Assembly: GCF_004962245.1 (NCBI RefSeq)
Contig: NZ_SUHQ01000013.1
Coordinates: 62,001 to 126,000, forward strand
Source: Mesorhizobium sp.
Lineage (GTDB): Bacteria > Pseudomonadota > Alphaproteobacteria > Rhizobiales > Rhizobiaceae
Reading direction: 5' to 3'
DNA: 64,000 nucleotides
The notes beneath the pieces are model-generated. The model was not told the DNA's origin. It searched no databases and was given only the letters and a program-made list of their open reading frames with translations. Shown here piece after piece: positions 18,352-28,026 of this stretch. Each line of letters starts with the position of its first letter. Within the stretch, counting starts at the first letter, position 1. Both the position numbers and the translations under genes were made by a program.

Positions 18352-19059
18352 CTACAAACTAATCGTCTCGCCGATCTTCGGCAATGCCACGTTCACGCCG
18401 GAACCCTCCATACCCGCCACGAACTTGTCGGCCGTCTGATCGATGATCGGGAACGTGCCGAAGTGACTGGGGATGACAGTCTCGAACTGAAAGAAGCGCC
18501 GGCAGGCAAGGGCTGCCACCGCACCACCCATGGTGAAGCGGTCGCCAACCGGCACGATGCCGATCTTCGGCTCGTGCAATTCGTTGATCAGCGCCATGTC
18601 GGAAAAGATGTCGGTGTCGCCCATATGATAAAGCGTCTTGTCCTCCGGAAAATGCAGGACGAGCCCGCCCGGATTGCCAAGATAGGTGTTCTGACCATTG
18701 TCACCCGGGAACGACGATGAATGCAGCGCCTGGACGAAGGTGGCAGTGAAACCGCCGCAATCGACCGTGCCGCCGATATTGCCGGGATTGATCTTCTTGT
18801 CGCTGGCGCCCTTGCCGACCAGGTACATACAGACCTCGAAATTGGCGACCAGCATGGCCCCGCTTTTCCCAAGGACTTCGAGCGCACCGCTGATGTGATC
18901 GCTATGGCCGTGGGTCAAAAGGACATGCGTGACCCCTTCCGCTGGTCCTTCCCAGCCGCCCGTCCATGACGGATTGCCAACCAGATAGGGATCGATGAGG
19001 ATTTTCGCGTCAGCGGTTTCGATGCGGAATGCGGAATGTCCGTACCAGGTCAGTTTCAT
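18352..19059 (-). CDS. UPF0173 metal-dependent hydrolase (metallo-beta-lactamase fold)
   Basis: A 235-residue metallo-beta-lactamase-fold protein with the metal motif THGHSDHI (H-x-H-x-D-H), a later GDTDIF Asp, and a C-terminal SHFGTFP histidine. The family's substrate is unknown. The start chosen (MKLTWYGH) has GAGGAAGG at good spacing, and the first strand follows directly. It is divergent from ruvX across about 100 bp. Confidence 0.93.
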   Translation of the reverse strand: MKLTWYGHSAFRIETADAKILIDPYLVGNPSWTGGWEGPAEGVTHVLLTHGHSDHISGALEVLGKSGAMLVANFEVCMYLVGKGASDKKINPGNIGGTVDCGGFTATFVQALHSSSFPGDNGQNTYLGNPGGLVLHFPEDKTLYHMGDTDIFSDMALINELHEPKIGIVPVGDRFTMGGAVAALACRRFFQFETVIPSHFGTFPIIDQTADKFVAGMEGSGVNVALPKIGETISL

Positions 19060-19160
19060 GAATGCCTTCCTCGATTTTTGCTTCGGCAAAGGATAGAACG
19101 CCAGCAGCAAAATTAAAGTGCCACAGCGTCCTTTGCGGGGTGCAGTCGAAGGAAAGCCGT

Positions 19161-19646
19161 TTGAGCATCATCACGATCGAAGAGTTGCCGGCGCGGCTCG
19201 GCGGCGGCAAGACGCTGGCTGGGCTCGATCTCGGCGACAAGACGATTGGCGTCGCGGTTTCCGACCGGGGCTTTGCCTTCGCCCATCCGCGCCCCGTCAT
19301 CATGCGCAGGAAATTCTCGCTGGATGCTGCAGCGCTGCTCGCCTTGCTGCAGAAGGAGAATGCCGGCGCCGTGGTGCTCGGCCTGCCGGTCAACATGGAC
19401 GGGTCGGAAGGCCCGCGTGCCCAGAAATCCCGCGCTTTCGTCCGCAACATGGCTGGTGTGACCGACCTGCCCTTCGTCTTGTGGGACGAGCGGCTGTCGA
19501 CGGTGGCAGCCGAACGGACGTTGATCGAGATGGATTTTTCGCGCCGCAAACGCGCCGGCAAGATCGATTCGGCCGCGGCGGCCTTTATTCTGCAGGGCGT
19601 TCTCGACCGGCTTCAGGCGCTCGGCGTCGATGCCTGGTCGAAATAG
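19161..19646 (+). CDS. ruvX: RuvX/YqgF, putative pre-16S rRNA nuclease / Holliday junction resolvase
   Basis: A 161-residue RNase H-fold protein with the family's [15 protein letters not shown] opening, a central [16 protein letters not shown] motif and [14 protein letters not shown], which supply the acidic metal ligands. E. coli YqgF matures the 5' end of 16S rRNA. I chose a TTG start (LSIITIEEL) because AAGGAA lies 6 bp upstream and it gives the normal length; the ATG 33 codons upstream would overlap the divergent gene's control region. Its 3' end overlaps the convergent DUF6105 gene by 34 bp. Confidence 0.9.
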   Translation: MSIITIEELPARLGGGKTLAGLDLGDKTIGVAVSDRGFAFAHPRPVIMRRKFSLDAAALLALLQKENAGAVVLGLPVNMDGSEGPRAQKSRAFVRNMAGVTDLPFVLWDERLSTVAAERTLIEMDFSRRKRAGKIDSAAAAFILQGVLDRLQALGVDAWSK

Positions 19647-19924
19647 CGGTCGCGCATTACCCTGATCCAGCCGCCGATCACCCGGCGGCGGCGAAACGCC
19701 CAAAACGCCAGGAGCAGCAAACTGTCGACGAAGCAGGCCTTTGCCACCATGCCGGGAATGAGCGCTGGATCAACGCCAAGCATCTCCCCATAGAGCTGGA
19801 AGACGAGGTCATGCAATTGACGGCTCAGCATGACATAGCCGAAATTGATGTCGTTGAGCGACAGGAAGAACCAGCCCCAGAATAGGGCGAGCGGGGCGGC
19901 CCACAGTGCGAACAAGGTGCGCAT
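19613..19924 (-). CDS. Small membrane protein, DUF6105-like
   Basis: A 103-residue protein with one N-terminal transmembrane helix (5-22) and a second near 65-80, ending in an Arg-rich cytoplasmic tail. The central [20 protein letters not shown] segment is what I recognise from the rhizobial DUF6105 family. The function is unknown. Its start overlaps the preceding gene's stop (TGATG), so the two membrane proteins are coupled, and its 3' end lies over the end of ruvX. Confidence 0.75.
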   Translation of the reverse strand: MRTLFALWAAPLALFWGWFFLSLNDINFGYVMLSRQLHDLVFQLYGEMLGVDPALIPGMVAKACFVDSLLLLAFWAFRRRRVIGGWIRVMRDRYFDQASTPSA

Positions 19925-20478
19925 CAGTGGCCATCCCTCAAGTTCGTGTCCGGCCGGCCGGAAATACGGGAGAGCGACGAGTTGTGCGCCGCCGCCTTTG
20001 CCATCACATGCGCGGCGGCACGGATTTCGCCCGTGCCCGGAACCGCCGCGGCAGAGGCCGACCGCCGCTCCGCGAGCATGACGGCATACGAAGCCAGCAG
20101 TGCCGCCAGTTGCACCGCGACCGCCATGAACAGCCCGTTGACGCCTTGCGCGGCGCCACCGACAACGACTAGCGACAGCACGCCGGAGGCGCAGATGAAG
20201 GCGATCCGCGTGACGCTGTCATCTGGATTTGCCGGGTCGCTGGTCAGCGTTTCGATAAAGGCCCAGCAGAACAGCACCGCGACGACAAGCAGCGCTACGG
20301 CAAGCGGCGCCACGACGATAGCGTTTTCGAGGTCGACGAAGCGGGTGTTCTGAACGGCGACGCCAAGCACGCCAAGCGCTGCCGCAACACCGCGATTGCC
20401 GTCGATGCAGATGAACGCCAGCAGGGCGAAAACGACTGCCCAGTGCAAGGCCAGAAAGGAGCTCAATATGTGCCGCAT
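19924..20478 (-). CDS. Multispanning membrane protein of unknown function
   Basis: A 184-residue protein with about four transmembrane helices (near 5-20, 45-72, 90-110 and 115-138) and a hydrophilic Ala/Ser-rich C-terminal tail. I place the start at MRHILSS; an ATG 21 codons earlier is open but adds a basic non-hydrophobic segment. It is coupled by a TGATG overlap to the DUF6105-like gene and probably acts with it. No family was recognised. Confidence 0.65.
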   Translation of the reverse strand: MRHILSSFLALHWAVVFALLAFICIDGNRGVAAALGVLGVAVQNTRFVDLENAIVVAPLAVALLVVAVLFCWAFIETLTSDPANPDDSVTRIAFICASGVLSLVVVGGAAQGVNGLFMAVAVQLAALLASYAVMLAERRSASAAAVPGTGEIRAAAHVMAKAAAHNSSLSRISGRPDTNLRDGH

Positions 20479-20606
20479 GGCTTTCCTGCTTCTGTAGACA
20501 GAACAGTGGGCTTTACGACCTGTCACCGCAATGGAAACCATTTGTTAAGGTTAACGGTCATCCACAGCGGCGCGATAGACGACGCGGAGACCTTCCGAAG
20601 CCCTTC

Positions 20607-22235
20607 TCAGGTGACTGGCGGATAGAGCGTGTCGATGATCATGCGCGCGTCATGGCGCGAATCGAGCATGCCATAGGTGTTGCGCCATTGGCCGGCGAGA
20701 CGCGTTTCGACGAAAGCGTCGGCGATCCGCCCTGCCCCCAGCCTGCGAAGCTCCGCCGCCGCCGCCGACAGTGCTAGCTGTTCGGTGAGCAGCCGGGCCG
20801 AGCCCTCGTCCGTTGCCGCGACCTGCATTGCCGCCTTGAGCACGCCGATGGTGCCGCGCCCACCGGCGCCGAGATCGCGATCGATGCCAGCCAGCACCTC
20901 CTCGAACAGGCCGGGCGCACGCCCCAGCACGCGCAGCACGTCAAGCGCCATGACGTTGCCGGATCCCTCCCAGATCGCGTTGACCGGAGCTTCGCGATAG
21001 TAGCGGGCGAGCGGCGCCTCCTCGACATAGCCGTTACCGCCGAGACACTCCATCGCCTCGTAGAGCAGCGGCGGCGCGATCTTGCAGACCCAGTATTTGA
21101 CGACCGGCGTCATGGCGCGAGCGAAGGCCGCCTCGCCACGGTCACTGGCGGCCTCGTCGAAGGAGCGCGCCAGCCGGAACGACAGCGCGGTGGCGGCAGC
21201 GACGTCGAGCGCCATGTCGGCCAGTACGCGCTGCATCAGCGGCTGCTCGATCAGATTGGTTCCGAACACCTGCCGGTAACGGGTGTGGTGGACGGCCTCG
21301 GCCAGCCCGGCTCGCATGATCGCCGACGAGGCGATCGCGCAGTCGAGCCGGGTCAGCGTCACCATGTCCATAATCGTCTTGACGCCCGCCCCGGGCTCGC
21401 CGACCATCTCGCCGATGGCGTTGACGAACTCCACTTCGGACGAGGCGTTGGAGCGGTTGCCAAGCTTGTCCTTCAGCCGCTGGAAGCGAAAGCCGTTGCC
21501 CGACCCATCGCCGAGAATGCGGGGAACGAGAAAGCACGAAAGCCCCTCCGGCGCCTGTCCAAGCACCAGGAACGCATCCGACATCGGCGCCGACATGAAC
21601 CATTTGTGGCCGGTCAGCCGATAGAAGCCGCTGCCGACGCGCTCGGCCTTAGTGACGTTGGCGCGGACATCGGTGCCGCCCTGCTTCTCGGTCATGCCCA
21701 TGCCGAGCGTCAGCCCGGTCTTTTCGACCGGCGGCTTCTGGCTCTGGTCGTATTTGCGTGTCGTTACACGCGGCGCCCATTCGCGAAACAGTTTTGGGTT
21801 GGCCATCAGCGCTGCCAGCGACGCGCTGGTCATGGTGATGGGACAGAGATGTCCGGTTTCGAGCTCGGCCGTCAGATAGAAACGGGCGGCGCGCACCTGA
21901 TGACGGCGGCCGATCTCGGCGTCGCCATTTTCCCAGACCGACGAATGCAGCCCGTTCGCCATCGAGCGGCGCATCAGCGCATGGTAGGCGGGGTGGAACT
22001 CGACCAGATCGATGCGCCGGCCCTGGCGGTCATGGGTTCTGAGCTTCGGCGTCTCGACATTGGCGAGGCGGGCCAGTTCCTGTGCCTCCTGCGTCAGCAC
22101 GAAACGGCCAAGCCCATCGAGATCCTTGCGCACGGGATCGGAAAAACGTTCGGCAAGCTGGATCAGCAACGGATCGCCCCGCCAGGCGTTGCCGCCTGCC
22201 AGCGGCGGCGGCTGGTTGGTCACGTCGTCGGTCAC
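20607..22235 (-). CDS. aidB: AidB-type acyl-CoA dehydrogenase family protein
   Basis: A 542-residue flavoprotein whose length and motifs fit AidB, the alkylation-response branch of the acyl-CoA dehydrogenases. Seen are GMGMTEKQGGTDVRAN (flavin/substrate loop), HKWFMSAPMSDAFLVL, LTRLDCAIASSAIMR, and the YVEEAPLARYYREAPVNAIWEGSGN block near the catalytic region. AidB binds FAD and DNA and is thought to limit alkylation damage; residual isovaleryl-CoA dehydrogenase activity is reported. No DNA-repair gene is next to it. It is divergent from pyrB. Confidence 0.88.
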   Translation of the reverse strand: MTDDVTNQPPPLAGGNAWRGDPLLIQLAERFSDPVRKDLDGLGRFVLTQEAQELARLANVETPKLRTHDRQGRRIDLVEFHPAYHALMRRSMANGLHSSVWENGDAEIGRRHQVRAARFYLTAELETGHLCPITMTSASLAALMANPKLFREWAPRVTTRKYDQSQKPPVEKTGLTLGMGMTEKQGGTDVRANVTKAERVGSGFYRLTGHKWFMSAPMSDAFLVLGQAPEGLSCFLVPRILGDGSGNGFRFQRLKDKLGNRSNASSEVEFVNAIGEMVGEPGAGVKTIMDMVTLTRLDCAIASSAIMRAGLAEAVHHTRYRQVFGTNLIEQPLMQRVLADMALDVAAATALSFRLARSFDEAASDRGEAAFARAMTPVVKYWVCKIAPPLLYEAMECLGGNGYVEEAPLARYYREAPVNAIWEGSGNVMALDVLRVLGRAPGLFEEVLAGIDRDLGAGGRGTIGVLKAAMQVAATDEGSARLLTEQLALSAAAAELRRLGAGRIADAFVETRLAGQWRNTYGMLDSRHDARMIIDTLYPPVT

Positions 22236-22393
22236 GCATTGTCCTTATCATCACAAGGCCACGAATCCGAAGCCATCAGCGGTTTATAACCCAAGCCGCG
22301 CAACGCGCGCGACGAAAATACCGGGGAGAAAGGCCGCAATCCAAAGCTGGTGCTTGCAGCCAAAGGTCCTCCACCCTATAGCAGCGCCTTGAG

Positions 22394-23353
22394 ATGACCG
22401 ACGCTTCGTCCCTGCCACTGTATCCCCACAGCCACCTTCTGGGCATCCGCGATCTTTCCCCCGCCGATATCGAGCTTTTGCTGGACAGGGCCGATCGGGC
22501 GGTCGCCATCTCGCGGCAGTCGGAGAAGAAGACCTCGACGCTGCGCGGCCGCACCCAGATCAATCTCTTCTACGAGGCCTCGACCCGCACGCAGTCGTCG
22601 TTCGAGCTTGCCGGAAAGCGGCTCGGGGCCGACGTCATGAACATGTCGGTGGCAAGCTCTTCGGTAAAGAAGGGCGAGACGCTGATCGACACGGCGATGA
22701 CGCTGAACGCCATGCGCCCCGACATCCTGATCATCCGCCACCAGTCGGCGGGTGCTGCGGCACTGCTGGCGCAAAAGGTCGGCTGCTCGGTGATCAATGC
22801 CGGCGACGGCGCCCATGAGCACCCGACGCAGGCGCTGCTCGACGCGCTGACCATCCGCCGAGCCAAGGGTCCACTGTCGAAGCTGATCGTAGCGATCTGC
22901 GGCGACATCCTGCATTCGCGCGTGGCGCGCTCCAACATCATGCTGCTCAACGCGCTCGGCGCCCAGGTCCGCGTCGTGGCGCCGTCGACGCTTCTGCCCA
23001 CCGGCATCGAGAAAATGGGCGTGATCGTCACCCGCTCGATGGCCGAGGGCCTCAAGGACGCGGATGTGGTGATGATGCTACGCCTGCAGCGCGAGCGGAT
23101 GGAAGGCGCCTTCGTGCCTTCGGTGCGCGAATATTTCCGCTATTTCGGCCTCGATGCCGAGAAGCTGAAGGCTGCCAAGGACGACGCTCTGGTCATGCAT
23201 CCAGGCCCGATGAACCGCGGCGTCGAGATCGCCTCGGAAATCGCCGACGGTCCGCAGAGCGTGATCCAGGAACAGGTGGAGATGGGTGTCGCCGTGCGCA
23301 TGGCGGTGATGGAAGCGCTGCTCGATCCCCGCCGCAATCGCGAGGTTGCCTGA
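22394..23353 (+). CDS. pyrB: PyrB, aspartate carbamoyltransferase catalytic subunit
   Basis: A 319-residue enzyme joining carbamoyl phosphate and aspartate in the second step of pyrimidine synthesis. The carbamoyl-phosphate loop STRTQSSFE, the [11 protein letters not shown] motif and MHPGPMNRG are intact. No pyrI regulatory subunit lies beside it. Its stop overlaps the start of the dihydroorotase-like gene (TGATG), as expected when the two proteins assemble together. Confidence 0.96.
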   Translation: MTDASSLPLYPHSHLLGIRDLSPADIELLLDRADRAVAISRQSEKKTSTLRGRTQINLFYEASTRTQSSFELAGKRLGADVMNMSVASSSVKKGETLIDTAMTLNAMRPDILIIRHQSAGAAALLAQKVGCSVINAGDGAHEHPTQALLDALTIRRAKGPLSKLIVAICGDILHSRVARSNIMLLNALGAQVRVVAPSTLLPTGIEKMGVIVTRSMAEGLKDADVVMMLRLQRERMEGAFVPSVREYFRYFGLDAEKLKAAKDDALVMHPGPMNRGVEIASEIADGPQSVIQEQVEMGVAVRMAVMEALLDPRRNREVA

Positions 23354-24639
23354 TGGGCACAACGGTCTTCAGCCAGGCCCGCATCGTCGACCCATCGCGC
23401 GGCATCGATGAGGTCGGCACGGTCATTGTCGAAGGCCGCAAGATCGTCGCTGCCGGCAAGGCGGCCTTGAACCAGGGCGCTCCGCAAGATGCTACCGTCA
23501 TCGACTGCTCCGGCAATGCGATCATCCCCGGCCTGATCGATGCGCGCGTCTTCATCGGCGAACCCGGCGGCGAACACCGCGAAACCATTGCTTCGGCCAG
23601 CATGGCGGCGGCCGCCGGCGGCGTCACCTCCGTCGTCATGATGCCCGACACCGACCCGGTGATCGACAATGTCGCGCTGGTCGAGTTCGTGCTGCGCACC
23701 GCCAAGGACACGGCCATCGTCAACATCTTTCCGGCGGCGGCGATCACCAAGGGCCTCGAAGGCCGAGAAATGACCGAATTCGGCCTGCTGCGCGAGGCCG
23801 GCGCGGTCGCCTTCACCGATGGGCGGCACACCATCGCCAGTGCACTGGTGATGCGCCGCGCGCTGACCTATGCGCGCGATTTTGGCGGTGTGATCGCGCA
23901 CGAAACCCAAGACGCCGACCTCGCTTCATCAGGCGTCATGAACGAAGGCCTCTATGCAAGCTGGCTCGGCCTTGCCGGCATTCCGCGCGAGGCCGAGTCC
24001 ATCCCGCTGGAGCGCGATCTTGCGCTGGCGCGGCTGACCGGCGGCGCCTATCACGCGGCCAAGATCTCGACGGCCATGGCGGCAAACGCAGTGACGCGGG
24101 CAAAGGCCGACGGCGCGAATGTCACATCAGGCGTGTCGATCCACAATCTGTCGCTCAACGAAAACGATGTCGGCGAATACCGCACCTTCTTCCGGCTGAC
24201 GCCGCCGCTGCGCGCCGAGGAGGACCGGCTGGCGATGATCGAGGCCGTCAAGGACGGCACGATCGACATCATCGTCTCTTCGCACGATCCGCAGGACGTC
24301 GACACCAAGCGGCTGCCCTTCGCCGACGCGGCGGCCGGCGCCATCGGGTTGGAGACGCTGCTGGGCGCGGCACTGCGGCTCTATCATAATGGCGATGTGA
24401 CACTTCTCAGGCTGGTCGCGACCTTGTCCACCGCACCGGCAAGGCTGTTCGGTCTGCCCGGCGGCACCCTGAAGCCGGGCGCTGCCGCCGATCTTGCGCT
24501 GGTCGATCTGGACGAGCCATGGATCGTCAGTGAAAGCGGCATCCGTTCGCGCTCGAAAAACACCTGTTTCGAAGGCGCGCGGCTGCAGGGCAAGGTCTTG
24601 CAAACGATGGTGGCGGGCCGCACAGTGTTTTCGGCCTAG
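23353..24639 (+). CDS. pyrC: Dihydroorotase homologue lacking the HxH metal site (probable PyrX-type partner of PyrB)
   Basis: A 428-residue amidohydrolase-fold protein of the dihydroorotase family. In active enzymes the first strand ends D-x-H-x-H. Here it reads DARVF (63-67), so both zinc-binding histidines are replaced by Arg65 and Phe67. The later metal-site segment normally TDHAPH reads SSHDPQD. The protein is therefore probably non-catalytic, like the inactive dihydroorotase-like subunits that hold aspartate transcarbamylase dodecamers together in pseudomonads. It is coupled to pyrB by a one-base overlap, and a catalytic pyrC should exist elsewhere. Confidence 0.85.
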   Translation: MGTTVFSQARIVDPSRGIDEVGTVIVEGRKIVAAGKAALNQGAPQDATVIDCSGNAIIPGLIDARVFIGEPGGEHRETIASASMAAAAGGVTSVVMMPDTDPVIDNVALVEFVLRTAKDTAIVNIFPAAAITKGLEGREMTEFGLLREAGAVAFTDGRHTIASALVMRRALTYARDFGGVIAHETQDADLASSGVMNEGLYASWLGLAGIPREAESIPLERDLALARLTGGAYHAAKISTAMAANAVTRAKADGANVTSGVSIHNLSLNENDVGEYRTFFRLTPPLRAEEDRLAMIEAVKDGTIDIIVSSHDPQDVDTKRLPFADAAAGAIGLETLLGAALRLYHNGDVTLLRLVATLSTAPARLFGLPGGTLKPGAAADLALVDLDEPWIVSESGIRSRSKNTCFEGARLQGKVLQTMVAGRTVFSA

Positions 24640-24658
24640 GGGCATATTCGGGGGAACA

Positions 24659-25246
24659 ATGGCTTACGGCATCGTCTTGGCGCTGGTGTTCGGCTATCTG
24701 CTCGGCTCGATCCCGTTCGGGCTTCTGATCACCCGTGCCGCCGGCCTCGGCGACGTCCGCAATATCGGCTCCGGCAATATCGGCGCCACCAACGTGCTGC
24801 GTACCGGCAACAAAGGCCTGGCCGCCGCCACGCTGCTGCTCGACGCGCTGAAAGGCACGGCGGCCGTGCTGATCGCCGGTCGCTTTGCCCCGGAGCTCGG
24901 GCCTTGGGCCGGCCTCGGCGCCTTTTTCGGCCATCTCTTTCCGGTCTGGCTCGGCTTCAAGGGCGGCAAGGGGGTTGCTACCTATCTCGGCGTGCTGATC
25001 GGCCTTGCCTGGCAGGTGGCGCTCATCTTCGCCGTCGTCTGGCTGGCCGTTGCTTTCCTGTTCCGCTACTCCTCGCTGGCGGCGCTGACGGCTGCGGTCG
25101 TTGTGCCGATCGCGCTCTATGTCCTCAGCACGCCGCAGATTGCCGGGCTGTTCGCGTTGATGAGCCTGATCGTCATCATAAAACACCGGGCCAATATTGC
25201 GCGGCTGCTGGCCGGCACCGAGGGCAAGATCGGGGCCAAGGAGTGA
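24659..25246 (+). CDS. plsY: PlsY, acyl-phosphate:glycerol-3-phosphate acyltransferase
   Basis: A 195-residue inner-membrane enzyme that makes lysophosphatidic acid. The conserved motifs are [20 protein letters not shown] and [12 protein letters not shown], spread over five hydrophobic helices. The ATG follows GGGGGAAC. The gene sits 19 bp after the dihydroorotase-like gene, and its stop overlaps the dprA start in GTGA. Confidence 0.95.
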   Translation: MAYGIVLALVFGYLLGSIPFGLLITRAAGLGDVRNIGSGNIGATNVLRTGNKGLAAATLLLDALKGTAAVLIAGRFAPELGPWAGLGAFFGHLFPVWLGFKGGKGVATYLGVLIGLAWQVALIFAVVWLAVAFLFRYSSLAALTAAVVVPIALYVLSTPQIAGLFALMSLIVIIKHRANIARLLAGTEGKIGAKE

Positions 25247-26379
25247 GCCAGCGCACCGCCGGGCCGCGCCTCAGCGACCGGCAGCGGTTGAGCTGGCTTC
25301 GTTTGATCCGCACGCCGAATGTTGGCCCGGCCACCTTTCGCGACCTGATCAACCGCTTCGGCTCGGCCGAGACGGCGCTCGAGATGTTGCCCGAGCTGAT
25401 GATTTCGGGCGGCGCCAGAAAGATCGTCCGCATCCCCTCGATTGCCGAGGCCGAGGCGGAGCTGGAGACAGCCCGCCGGGCCGGTGCCCGCTTCGTCGGC
25501 ATCGGTGAGGCCGACTATCCGTCATTGATGAAAAGCATGGACCACCCACCGCCGCTGCTCGCGGTCAAGGGCGAAGGCGCAGTGTTCCGGCTGCCGGCAG
25601 TCGCCATCGTCGGCGCCCGCAACGCCTCGCTGGCCGGTATCAAGATGGCGCGGACGCTGGCCACCGAACTCGGCCGCGACGGCTACGGCATCGTCTCCGG
25701 CCTGGCGCGCGGCATCGACACGGCAGCACATCAGGGCAGCCTCGCCACCGGCACGATCGGTGTGCTGGCCGGCGGTCTCGACCTGCCCTACCCGCCCGAG
25801 AATGCCGGACTATGCAACGAGATTGCCGAGCGCGGTGGCGCCATCATTTCGGAGATGCCGTTCGGCTGGCAGCCGCGCGCCCAGGATTTTCCGCGCCGCA
25901 ACCGCCTTGTCGCCGGTGCAGCACTGGGGCTGGTCGTGGTCGAAGCCGCGCAACGCTCCGGCTCGCTGATCAGCGCCAGGCTTGCCGGCGAGATGGGCCG
26001 GCTGGTCTTCGCCGTCCCCGGCTCGCCGCTCGATCCGCGCGCCGCCGGCACCAACGCCTTGCTCAAGGACGGCGCCACCCTGGTCACCGAGGCTTCGGAC
26101 ATTTCCAGCGCGATCGCGCCATTGGTCGGGGCTCTGGCACCGAGGACTCCGCCGCTCGGGGAGCCGCCCGACTTTTCGGCAACGCCGCCGCCCGGCGAGG
26201 ACGACCGCGCCCGCGTCGTCGAAGCCCTCGGCCCGACGCCGGTGGCGGTCGACGAAATCATCCGCCACACCGGCCTGCATCCCGCTCAGGTTTTCATGGT
26301 GCTGCTGGAACTCGACCTCGCCGGCCGGCTGGAGCGGCATGCAGGCGGGAACGTGTCGCTGGTTTTCGGAGATTTTTGA
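25243..26379 (+). CDS. dprA: DprA, DNA-processing protein
   Basis: A 378-residue protein that loads RecA on incoming single-stranded DNA during transformation. It has an N-terminal SAM-like helical domain, the Rossmann-like core with [42 protein letters not shown] and [11 protein letters not shown], and a C-terminal winged-helix domain (about 310-370). The GTG start overlaps the plsY stop and has AAGGA upstream. No other competence genes are in view. Confidence 0.94.
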   Translation: MSQRTAGPRLSDRQRLSWLRLIRTPNVGPATFRDLINRFGSAETALEMLPELMISGGARKIVRIPSIAEAEAELETARRAGARFVGIGEADYPSLMKSMDHPPPLLAVKGEGAVFRLPAVAIVGARNASLAGIKMARTLATELGRDGYGIVSGLARGIDTAAHQGSLATGTIGVLAGGLDLPYPPENAGLCNEIAERGGAIISEMPFGWQPRAQDFPRRNRLVAGAALGLVVVEAAQRSGSLISARLAGEMGRLVFAVPGSPLDPRAAGTNALLKDGATLVTEASDISSAIAPLVGALAPRTPPLGEPPDFSATPPPGEDDRARVVEALGPTPVAVDEIIRHTGLHPAQVFMVLLELDLAGRLERHAGGNVSLVFGDF

Positions 26380-26519
26380 TATTTAACAGAGTCGGCAGCC
26401 GGGAGCATCGCGTGATCGCGTCTGCGGCTTTTTGAAACCGCACGGGTTGCAAAAATCGCACGGCTCCGGCTCACTTCCAGACGCCAAAAACTAAGCTATT
26501 GAAGTTACATATGAAATAA

Positions 26520-26595
26520 TGGTGAGCGCGCAGGGATTCGAACCCTGGACCTACTGATTAAAAGTCAGTTGCTCTACCGGCTGAGCTACGCGCTC
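26520..26595 (-). tRNA. tRNA-Lys (anticodon TTT)
   Basis: A 76-nt cloverleaf on the minus strand, counting an encoded CCA. The acceptor stem GAGCGCG pairs with CGCGCTC. The D-arm contains AGCTCAGCCGGTAGAGC, the anticodon loop CTTTTAA sits on a CTGA-C stem, and the T-arm has GGTTCGAATCC. The discriminator base is A. Confidence 0.98.
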
Positions 26596-26903
26596 CCGCG
26601 GGCTCAGAATGCCGCCCTCGAAATTGCGCGGAACATAGGGAGAGTGCCGCGACCGGTCAACCGGAAAAAGAGGGCGCGCCAGCCGGGCTTTTCCACACTC
26701 TCGCAGCGCCTCGCACGCTGCTTCGGCAAAAGGCGGAACGGCCTCTGGCAAGACAAGCTCAACGCCGACATTTCGTCGAGGACGGGCGGGAGAACATTTG
26801 AGAGAAACGTTATAAATCAGCAGCTTGCTTTTTTTCGCGGAACAATTGCGTCGCCTGCTCGTTTTTGTCGCTACAAGGGACAGCCCTTTTCAAGGAGAAG
26901 ATC
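26596..26903. other. Divergent intergenic region between tRNA-Lys and the BA14K gene
   Basis: This 308-bp stretch must hold the promoters of the leftward tRNA and the rightward BA14K gene. The last 20 bp contain an AAGGAGAAG ribosome site. I see no tRNA, hairpin or credible reading frame elsewhere in it. Confidence 0.4.
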
Positions 26904-27383
26904 ATGAACAGGATCATGTCGGGCTTGCTGGCGACCGCGCTGTCAGCATCATTCGCTGTAGCGGAGATCGTGCCCGTCAACGCCCAGCCCACTTACGTGC
27001 CGCTAGGTCAGGGTGTCTCGTCGGATGTCCAGACTGTCGACCACAGGCGGTGGAGGCGTAGTTTCAACCGCGATCGCGATTTTTCCCGTCGCGATTTTCG
27101 TCGTAGTTTCTCGCGTGACGACGGCAGGTATTGGCGCGGCCATCGCGGCTATCGCTATTATCGTCGCGGCTATCGCCGCCATGGCGATTACTGGTTCCCG
27201 CTGGCTGCCTTCGCCACTGGCGCGCTGATCACCGGCGCGATCATCAACAACCAGAACCGCGTCTATCGGGGCGATTCCCACACGGAGTGGTGCTACAACC
27301 GCTACAGATCCTACCGGGCCTATGACAATACGTACCAGCCTTACAACGGCCCGCGTCGGCAGTGCTATTCGCCCTATGGATAA
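26904..27383 (+). CDS. BA14K-family exported protein
   Basis: A 159-residue protein with a signal peptide ([17 protein letters not shown]..., cleavage near VNA-QPT), an Arg/Tyr/Asp-rich middle (repeated SRRDFRR and YRRGYRR-type motifs), a hydrophobic segment ([19 protein letters not shown]) and the family's C-terminal Cys-containing module ([19 protein letters not shown] ending in QCYSPYG). Brucella BA14K is an immunoreactive lectin-like protein linked to envelope and LPS. The chosen ATG follows AAGGAGAAGATC; the in-frame codon 13 residues earlier has no such site. Confidence 0.9.
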   Translation: MNRIMSGLLATALSASFAVAEIVPVNAQPTYVPLGQGVSSDVQTVDHRRWRRSFNRDRDFSRRDFRRSFSRDDGRYWRGHRGYRYYRRGYRRHGDYWFPLAAFATGALITGAIINNQNRVYRGDSHTEWCYNRYRSYRAYDNTYQPYNGPRRQCYSPYG

Positions 27384-27418
27384 AGCCCGGGCAAAGTTGA
27401 GTAAGGGTTGTTGAGGAG

Positions 27419-27446
27419 CCCGCGCCGGCAACGGCGCGGGTTTTTC
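27419..27446 (+). terminator. Intrinsic terminator of the BA14K gene
   Basis: Nine perfect base pairs (CCCGCGCCG with CGGCGCGGG) close a GCAA tetraloop and are followed by five T residues. It lies 35 bp after the BA14K stop. Confidence 0.95.
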
Positions 27447-27512
27447 TTCTGGGCGACGAAAGTCAGTATCGCTGCCATGGTGTCCCGAATGCGCGGGAAG
27501 ACGGACACGTGT

Positions 27513-27989
27513 TCAGTTTGCCCAACTGATGTTTTTCAGGATCAGATATAGGCCTCCGCCTTCGCCGCGCGGAGAGCGATAGGCGCCAAGGGCGTTGCAA
27601 ATTCGAACCATTGCCCCGGCCAGTTCCCAACCGAGCGCTTCCAGGTCGTTGTCCGTATCCGTCACATAAGGTTGAGCCAATTCGTCAATGCCGTTCTTCT
27701 CTCCGAAGGATCGAACCAGCTTTGCATCGCTAAGCAGCTCGCCAGGCAAGTTTGAATTTGCCCATGCCCAGAGCCAGTTGCGGGCCTCGCCGCTCGTACT
27801 GCCCGCAATCTGGATTTCGGTGACGACCTTGACGACCCCTTCCTCTGAGAACAGAAGCTTTCCAGCCTTCAGGTCGTAGTCATAGCGGGGCCAACTACCG
27901 AGGCGGAACTCATTCTGCAAGCGTGTATTCTTGGCGTTCAGCTGTTCGAAAGCCTCTTCGCGCCAAGCAGCATACCAGTCTGGATCCAT
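27513..27989 (-). CDS. DUF6882-like protein downstream of glpK
   Basis: A 158-residue acidic cytoplasmic protein, starting MDPDWYAAWREEAF, with a Trp-rich core (GEARNWLWAWANSNLP) and a C-terminal GAYRSPRGEGGGLYLIL. I recognise the pattern from DUF6882 proteins, which are of unknown function. A GTG 11 codons upstream is an alternative start. It begins about 40 bp after glpK and may be co-transcribed, but nothing suggests a role in glycerol metabolism. Confidence 0.65.
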   Translation of the reverse strand: MDPDWYAAWREEAFEQLNAKNTRLQNEFRLGSWPRYDYDLKAGKLLFSEEGVVKVVTEIQIAGSTSGEARNWLWAWANSNLPGELLSDAKLVRSFGEKNGIDELAQPYVTDTDNDLEALGWELAGAMVRICNALGAYRSPRGEGGGLYLILKNISWAN

Positions 27990-28026
27990 TCCCGGTTCAC
28001 CCCAGCACGATCTTCTCGCCACCTTC

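Noticed and set aside
20535..20560. CtrA-like site (AACCATTTGTTAAGGTTAA) upstream of the four-helix membrane protein gene
   Set aside because: It fits TTAA-N7-TTAA only with two mismatches in one half; too weak to call from sequence alone.
26398..26433. Possible terminator after dprA
   Set aside because: A T5 run follows a CGCG/CGCG stem, but the arms contain several mismatches and the hairpin is not stable enough to claim.
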